From Muraenolepis orangiensis (taxonomy: Eukaryota > Chordata > Actinopteri > Gadiformes > Muraenolepididae): a stretch of DNA of 64,000 nucleotides. The stretch spans positions 21,761,060 to 21,825,059 of the forward strand of contig CM051001.1 in assembly GCA_027704905.1 (NCBI GenBank), given 5' to 3'. The notes beneath the pieces were generated by a model. That model worked only from the letters and a program-made list of their open reading frames with translations, was not told the DNA's origin and made no database searches. Position 1 is the stretch's first letter. Every line of letters starts with the position of its first letter. Below are positions 57,503-64,000 of the stretch, piece after piece. A program made the position numbers and the translations under genes.

Positions 57503-57800
57503 GTCAAGTCAAGTTTATTGTCACTTCACAGTTTACACAAGTATAAAGCAGTGATGTGAAAATCTTGTGTGGAATACCCGACGACAGACAGCAGTTATAA
57601 AATAAGATAAAAATAGATAAAAATAGAATACAAATTGAATAAAGTATTCAAAATAAAAAATAAAAAATAAAAATGCAATTTATAAAATGCAAAATATCAG
57701 CACAGAAAAGAGCAATATGTATATATAAATCAATGTAATAAAATATACATTGTTATATGCTATACCCCTATAAGTCATATGTGACAGACGGTCTATGAAT
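57503..57800. repeat. interspersed repeat tail
   Basis: GTCAAGTCAAGTTTATTGTC, ACTTCACAGTTTACACAAG and an A-rich AATAAAAATAG-type continuation resemble a common fish retroposon 3' region. Family unsure. Confidence 0.4.
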
Positions 57801-57913
57801 CTAAATTGTGTAACAATACCTACATTAATGAGTTGTAAATGAGGGTTTATGATATTAAGTTCATATAATAAAAGTATTCATCAAAAGAGTGTGTCACCCA
57901 CCCAGCCACCCAG

Positions 57914-58170
57914 ATACATTACATTACATTACATTACAATCATTTAGCAGACGCTTTTGTCCAAAGCGACTTACAATAGTGTGTTTCAACAAAGGAAGGT
58001 AAGAGAACAACTCGTCACCAGAAGTCAAAAGTGCATTTCATTTCTAACAAGTCTCCAAGAACTGAACCAGTGCTCAGGTAGAAGTACAATAAGTTCAGGT
58101 AAAAGTACAGTTAGGGAAAAGTACAATAAGTTGTCATTATGTTGACCTACAAGACAACAAAGAAACTCAT
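57914..58170 (-). repeat. interspersed fish repeat, reversed copy
   Basis: Starts with an (ACATT)n array (57914-57937), then ATCATTTAGCAGACGCTTTT, GTCCAAAGCGACTTACAA; complementary to 48975-49115. Confidence 0.65.
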
Positions 58171-58402
58171 TGACCACAATGTGTCTCAACAACTTCAATC
58201 GGTCACATATATACAACATGACATTCTTCTGTGACTTCGCAAATTCATGCGTGAATGGGTACGAATGAGCATATGCACACATAATGAATAGACCCAAGGC
58301 AAGGGTATTCTTCTCACGAAGTGCATCCACAGAAGAAACATTAGCGGAAGCCTTAAGCTTTAACCATTCAGAGCAAATCAGGCAAGTAGAGTACAGCTGT
58401 TA

Positions 58403-59290
<888 letters not shown>

Positions 59291-59293
59291 TTT

Positions 59294-59572
59294 AGGCGGC
59301 TGAGTAGCTCAGGAGGTAGAGCGGTCGCCTCACAACCGGAAGGTTCGATCCCCCGGCTCCTCCTTGCAAAAATGTCGAGGTGTCCTTGAGCAAGACACCC
59401 TAACCCTAAAAACCGCTCCTGACGTGCTGGCTGACTCCTTGGATGGCTGTCTCCTTGGATGGCTGACTCCGCCGTTGGTGGTTGAATGTGTGGATGAATG
59501 GGTGAATGGGTGAAGCATGACTTGTGAAGCGCTTTGGATAAAAGCGCTATATAAAAGCAACAATTACCATTA
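59294..59572 (+). repeat. tRNA-derived SINE, most complete copy
   Basis: GGCGGCTGAGTAGCTCAGGA carries box A (59305-59316), and GGTTCGATCCC (59342-59352) is box B, with 25-nt tRNA-like spacing. The tail GCGCTTTGGATAAAAGCGCT (59530-59549) is a self-complementary hairpin seen at the end of many fish SINEs. Short direct repeats are not clear. Confidence 0.75.
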
Positions 59573-60000
59573 CTGTGGGGGTGATTAAAAAAAAAAAAAA
59601 AAAGTTAACACTCCAAAGGAAAAGGTGTGTTGTTTGAACCAACCTCCCTGTGTTGCTTTGAGGAGTGTTCATCCTGTCAGTGGCTTAAGAAAAGGTCACT
59701 TTGTTTTATTGACTGTCCTACCCAGATAGCCATATGAGGCAGGTACTGGACAACTGAGCTATCCAGCAGCCTGTATCCAGCTGTGACTAATGTCAGGGGT
59801 CTTTTCCGCATTTTCCCACTCTCATGTTTTCATATATGTACGTCAAATATGAAACACCAGCTGCCAGGCTTGCACACAGGCATTTAATTACCACCATGCA
59901 TTTTGTTCACCTGGCAATTCATGTCATATCACATCTGTGACTTGCCTGGGTTACCTTTGAATCCTCCCACTCCACCGAGTTGACTGATTCGGGTCTGGCA
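59573..60000. other. fgf13 intron, unassigned
   Basis: A poly-A run at 59587-59602. Nothing else. Confidence 0.45.
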
Positions 60001-60042
60001 TCGTGACATGAAACAACGCTTTCCCCGTTGAAAATGTGATTA

Positions 60043-60247
60043 TCCAATGAGCGCTGTGGGGTGGGTAGGGGGGACGACGACTAACGATCTAGGCTAGCCA
60101 ATCAACGCCACGGGCGGGACTAATGCAGTTGTCAAGCTGTGCGTATTAAAAACAATGGCGACCGCTGTAGATAAGCTAGATGCTGCTAACCAGGCTGTTG
60201 TACAGCGATTCAAATTACTTGGAAATCCAAACAGCGCTCTGCTTTGA
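60043..60247 (+). CDS. promoter-like block with a 30-codon ORF
   Basis: Two CCAAT boxes (60043-60047 and 60098-60102) and GC-rich GGGCGGG (60111-60117) lie 40-115 bp upstream of an ATG in good context (ACAATGG, 60155). The ORF reads MATAVDKLDAANQAVVQRFK, LLGNPNSALL, then TGA (60245-60247). It looks like a real start region of a gene or retrocopy cut short, but no protein family is recognised and no donor precedes the stop. Confidence 0.25.
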
Positions 60248-62089
60248 AGGCATTTTCTTTTAGGGCAGATGTTTTGCGTGTTCTCGCCACTGTATTCGGG
60301 AAGTCTCATCTACCAACTTGCCAGTGTGTTGAATTAAAATGACGTTAGAATCAGGCAGATTGGTGGGTCTCTAGTGATTGGTTAAAGAAAACTTGGTAAG
60401 AGTGGAGGCAATGTCAGACTAAAGATTGACAGTTCTGTCAGTTGACAGTTCTGTCCGATATCTGTAGCATGTTCGGTGGATGACCCTGAAATTGCATTGC
60501 ATAACTATTTTACTTTCATAGTCCTATTATATATGGAGCTGTACATTATCATCAGCTGGACGATTATAACCCGCTAGTGCAGTGTGCGCGTGAATGTCAT
60601 TCAGGCACGTGACGTAAAACGTTTGATGACTTTTGGGAATGAACCACATATAAACACCATGGATGCTCTCCATTTCTCCTGTGAACCTGTGACTCAGGCA
60701 GGTGGTTGTCCCATCTGTGTGAGGGGGTCTGTGCTCATTTCAGTCCTGCTATTGGTTCAAAACACACGATGCACACTGTGCAGTGACTGGGGCTTTAAGA
60801 AAAACAGGACAATGGTGACAAATGTTGGTGAACCTAAGGTATGAAGAAATTCTGCCATTGATCCTGTCCTGGTCTAGTGGTTCAGGTTGGCCTCTTCCGA
60901 AATGGTATGTACTTGGTGCGATGGATCGTTTTCTGATTTGGCAACATGTGTTTGGATTTCACAAGGCTTGTATCACTTAGCTGGGGAGAGAATTGAATTG
61001 ACTGAATAGTCAGACACCACTGATAGCTCTTTATAGACAACCAATTGGAGGACTGGTGATCAAATAAATGAATGGTGAATATCAATTGTTATTACCTACT
61101 ATCATTGCCTTTATTGTTGCCTAATCCCCTTTTAGTGTGAGCCATTTTGTATTGGAAATGCATGTGTGTCCGTGTTCATGGGTTCATACGGGCCTTTAAA
61201 CCGTTGCAGAGCGAAGCAGGCCAAATATACTGTCCACTAACAGCTGGCTGTGACCAGTGGATGGTATGAGTAAGACTGGTAAACAACAGCTGCTTGCAAC
61301 CATAAGACAACTTGGAACGTATCGTTCTTAACCGCTGTCATGCTTTCTTCAAGTCAAAATATCTCAGAAAATGCCACAATACAAGTCCAATCGAGAAAAC
61401 GTATCCCACCACCTAAGATTCATTCAAATGCACCCCAAAGACAAACTCAATGCATGTTTACTTCCTGATGAGTTTAACCATACACTATTTAGGCCGGGAT
61501 AATCTTCCAGACGCCTTCTCCTCCATGCATTACTGAGATGCACACTCACCCACATACAATTATAAGCCTCTTTAAACACAGTGTTCCCAGTAAATAACTG
61601 GGATAACCTTTCAGGCACCACAAGGGATTTTCACTATTCACACATGCTGGTACGTTCTGAAACATTTCCGTCTAAAATCGGCATAGCGATTTTAGAATCG
61701 ATGGGCAGAGGGATGGTCCAGCAGATGGTGGTAATGCAACACTTATGGATGCCAATCGCCATAAAACTCAACAGAAGGGAAAATATAGCGCTTGATTTAC
61801 TATGCATGTCTTCCGATGTAGATATTTTTCTGCACTCAGCAATGATGTGGTCCACTGGAACGCCACAGGAACTGGTAGCAGCAAAGCTTACCAACGTGGG
61901 TCATTCAAATGATATCTCTCCACGATGATGTCTGTGGTATTGACTACTGTAGAGTCCTATGAGTCACTTAAGTCTTAGAGCACGTATGGATCCGTCATCT
62001 GCAGAGAGAGAGAGGTCACTCAAATCTCATTGACCCCAGTGATGGTTTATGCTGAGCAGTGATGCCGGCCAGTTGAAGCTAGACACACA

Positions 62090-62090
<1 letters not shown>
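60248..62090. other. fgf13 intron, unassigned
   Basis: No exon or repeat recognised. The frame 61581-61928 (115 codons) has no recognisable domain. Confidence 0.4.
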
Positions 62091-62140
<50 letters not shown>

Positions 62141-62141
62141 G
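62091..62141. repeat. (TA)n tract
   Basis: Alternating AT with one ACAT break. Confidence 0.95.
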
Positions 62142-63440
62142 ACAGGAACACAATCATCTAATGCGATGAAATGCCAAATCAATCGGGAAACACTTTTGAT
62201 CAGAAATGCAATCATGAAATGCACCATGGCTAACAGAGCGCCACAAATCTGACGGATGATGTCTGTGTTGATTTGTTGAAAGCAGGTCATTGTAAATGGA
62301 CCACCACCTCCTCCATATTTGATCGTGGAACGGACGTTCAGGAGACAAACGGGCAGCACCGGCAGTTGCCACGGTCTTACTTAGTCTTGGGCCGAAGTTA
62401 CACCCTGCTCCATTGTTATTGCGTCACGGTGCTTTGGAGGGGTAGCCTACCTACTAAGCACATTATCATAACGCATAACGCTAGTAGTAGATCTTTTTAT
62501 TTCCCTCTCGTCAAACTTTGGAACAACAACGGTGGTGACATGTGGCGGTCCGGTGTGTGAGCTATGCCGTGTTCCCGCGGGGTCCCTGACACCGTAGTGG
62601 GCCAAGGTGTTTTAAAGTCGATACGACAGAGGCTTTTATTGTTGACTCTGGTCTGACTCTCCTCCACCCACGGCGACACAACAACAAACACGCTTCTGGG
62701 AGCCTTTTAACGACACCCGTTGTTTGGCTTCACTTCACTTGTTGTTTTGCAAAGGATTCACAGCGAAAATAACAAATAACTGTTTGTGATGTAATGTTTT
62801 TGTATGTTGCATTTGTCGATTTTTCTATGAGTCATCGTCTTTATGATTCGTGGTTGTGGAATGGTTGATGGGCTGCTGCAATAGGCACTCCGTGAGACAA
62901 ATGCTGTGAAAACTATGTTTTAAGCATAAAATGTGAGGTTGTGATATTTGTATTCAATTCGTTTTTGATCAGATATGTGATGTAAACGCCCTAGCGTTAG
63001 CATATCTCTTTTTTCCGAACCATGAGACATAATTAAGTTAGTGAAACATTTGTATCATCATCTTCCCCCTATGTATATTCGTAATGTAATAAATCACAAA
63101 AAAAATGATTCGCTACAGACTAAAAACAGTTTTTTATGGTGATATTTGAACACTAATTGAAGCGTGATCTATTCTAGGTATCTCTGGAGAAATATCCCAC
63201 CTGTTTCTAATGAAAAAGCAGCCGGTTAACGGATCAATATTCAATACCAGTGCTCAGGCCAATGGCCACAGGGTGTGATTGAATGTAAGAGGGGGATGAC
63301 TCTCAGTAGACTGTCATTTGTGAACCACCATTCATAGCAGGTTGCAATCCTCATTTAATAAAAAATGGGTATATATATATATATTTTAGAATACTTTTCA
63401 AATCACTCGATAATGACTTCCTCTCGACAACAATAATAAT
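62142..63440. other. fgf13 intron, unassigned
   Basis: No feature recognised apart from short AT runs. Confidence 0.45.
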
Positions 63441-63449
63441 TATTCAAAT

Positions 63450-63643
63450 ATTTTTTGTGTACAGCGAAAGGAATTTCTCTGCATTTAACGATAGCGGTCA
63501 GCTGTTTATACAGCGGCCCGGGGAGCGGTTAGGGTTAGGGTGTCTTGCTCAAGGACACCTCGACAATTGTTTTTGCTAGGAGGAGCGGGGGATCGAACGA
63601 GTGTGAGGCGACAGCTCTACCTCCTGAGCTATACTGCCGCCAA
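63450..63643 (-). repeat. tRNA-derived SINE
   Basis: Minus strand: box A-like TAGCTCAGGAGGTAGAGC (63612-63629), a damaged box B (GTTCGATCC, 63589-63597), body GGTGTCCTTGAGCAAGACAC. Same family as 133-373. Confidence 0.65.
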
Positions 63644-63745
63644 ATACACACCAATACACCAATTTCATCCAAAAGCATTAGACATAGCATCATCTGTTGT
63701 TTGCTTTTTTTGAAATCTATTGTGTGTGTAGTGTGTCCGTACAGG

Positions 63746-64000
63746 CCTCCTTCGCCCACACCCTTGCTTCCTGGATACACAGATTACGCTGGAGACCTTG
63801 TTAATGACCTCGTCAGAATTTCACTGCAGACTGCCCTCAGACGTGCACTCAGACCCAAATTGCTGTCCTGTGTCCAGCAGCACAATTGGACTTCCCTTTA
63901 TTCTGTGGTGTCTGAGTGTGTCAATCACAACAGCATCCCCCTTTTACCTCCATGTGCACATGGTGGCATAGTGGCATCCCAAAGTGGTCCTTACATGTTG
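63746..64000 (+). CDS. open frame at the right edge, possible exon of unknown gene
   Basis: After a CCGTACAG acceptor-like site ending at 63744, a frame stays open for 85 codons to the window end: PSPTPLLPGYTDYAGDLVND, LVRISLQTALRRALRPKLLS, CVQQHNWTSLYSVVSECVNH. It has balanced, protein-like composition and an amphipathic helix at AGDLVNDLVRIS that fits the pattern of PKA-anchoring helices. The frame is also open some way upstream. No family is recognised; it could be a host exon, a repeat ORF or chance. Confidence 0.25.

Noticed and set aside
59294..59365. tRNA gene candidate (boxes A and B)
   Set aside because: Repeated SINE family with body and tail; no complete cloverleaf or terminator.

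Overview
The window is vertebrate nuclear DNA, almost certainly from a teleost fish. The evidence is spliced vertebrate genes with GT-AG introns, very dense AC/AG dinucleotide arrays (by eye about a tenth of the window), tRNA-derived SINE copies, and fish-type LINE, LTR and DNA-transposon debris. There are no bacterial features, and most long open frames are translations of simple repeats.

Three host genes can be recognised. (1) At the left edge, plus strand: the last three coding exons of an MCF2/DBL-family Rho guanine-nucleotide exchange factor, encoding a C-terminal SH3 domain and ending at 1351. (2) 9596 down to 4961, minus strand: a complete eight-exon coagulation factor IX gene (522 codons), with signal peptide, propeptide, Gla domain, two EGF domains, a long Thr-rich activation peptide and a trypsin-like protease domain. 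(3) 29275-29323, plus strand: the short alternative first coding exon (the MSGKV 'Y' type) of the FGF homologous factor fgf13. No other fgf13 exon was found, so 29324-64000 is probably its first intron. MCF2 tail-to-tail with F9, and F9 head-to-head with FGF13, is the order and orientation known from human Xq27.

Region by region: 1-4.0 kb is the mcf2 end with a repeat-rich 3' flank. 4.6-9.6 kb is f9, whose introns carry a 58-bp perfect palindrome, a second hairpin, a (CA)65 tract at a splice donor and two oppositely oriented LINE tails. 10.8-11.5 kb is an RTE/Rex3-like LINE with a perfect target-site duplication. 14.3-15.5 kb is an L2/CR1-like LINE 3' end. 15.6-16.8 kb is a rearranged LTR retroelement with U3-type ends on both sides. 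18.7-19.3 kb is a TIR element. 21.9-27.0 kb is a large decayed TIR element with uncharacterised ORF remnants and a nested solo LTR. 28.5-29.9 kb is the fgf13 start region. 31.9-33.2 kb is a higher-order CT satellite. 38-64 kb is intron-like DNA with many microsatellites, a fold-back MITE (41.0-41.6 kb), palindromes near 47.7 kb, a four-copy nuclear-receptor-site minisatellite (53.2 kb), SINEs, and an unexplained open frame running off the right edge.

The three host genes are unrelated in function (Rho signalling, blood clotting, neuronal sodium-channel modulation) and share only a locus. Exon boundaries were derived by hand from splice consensus, phase continuity and family knowledge; no database search was possible.
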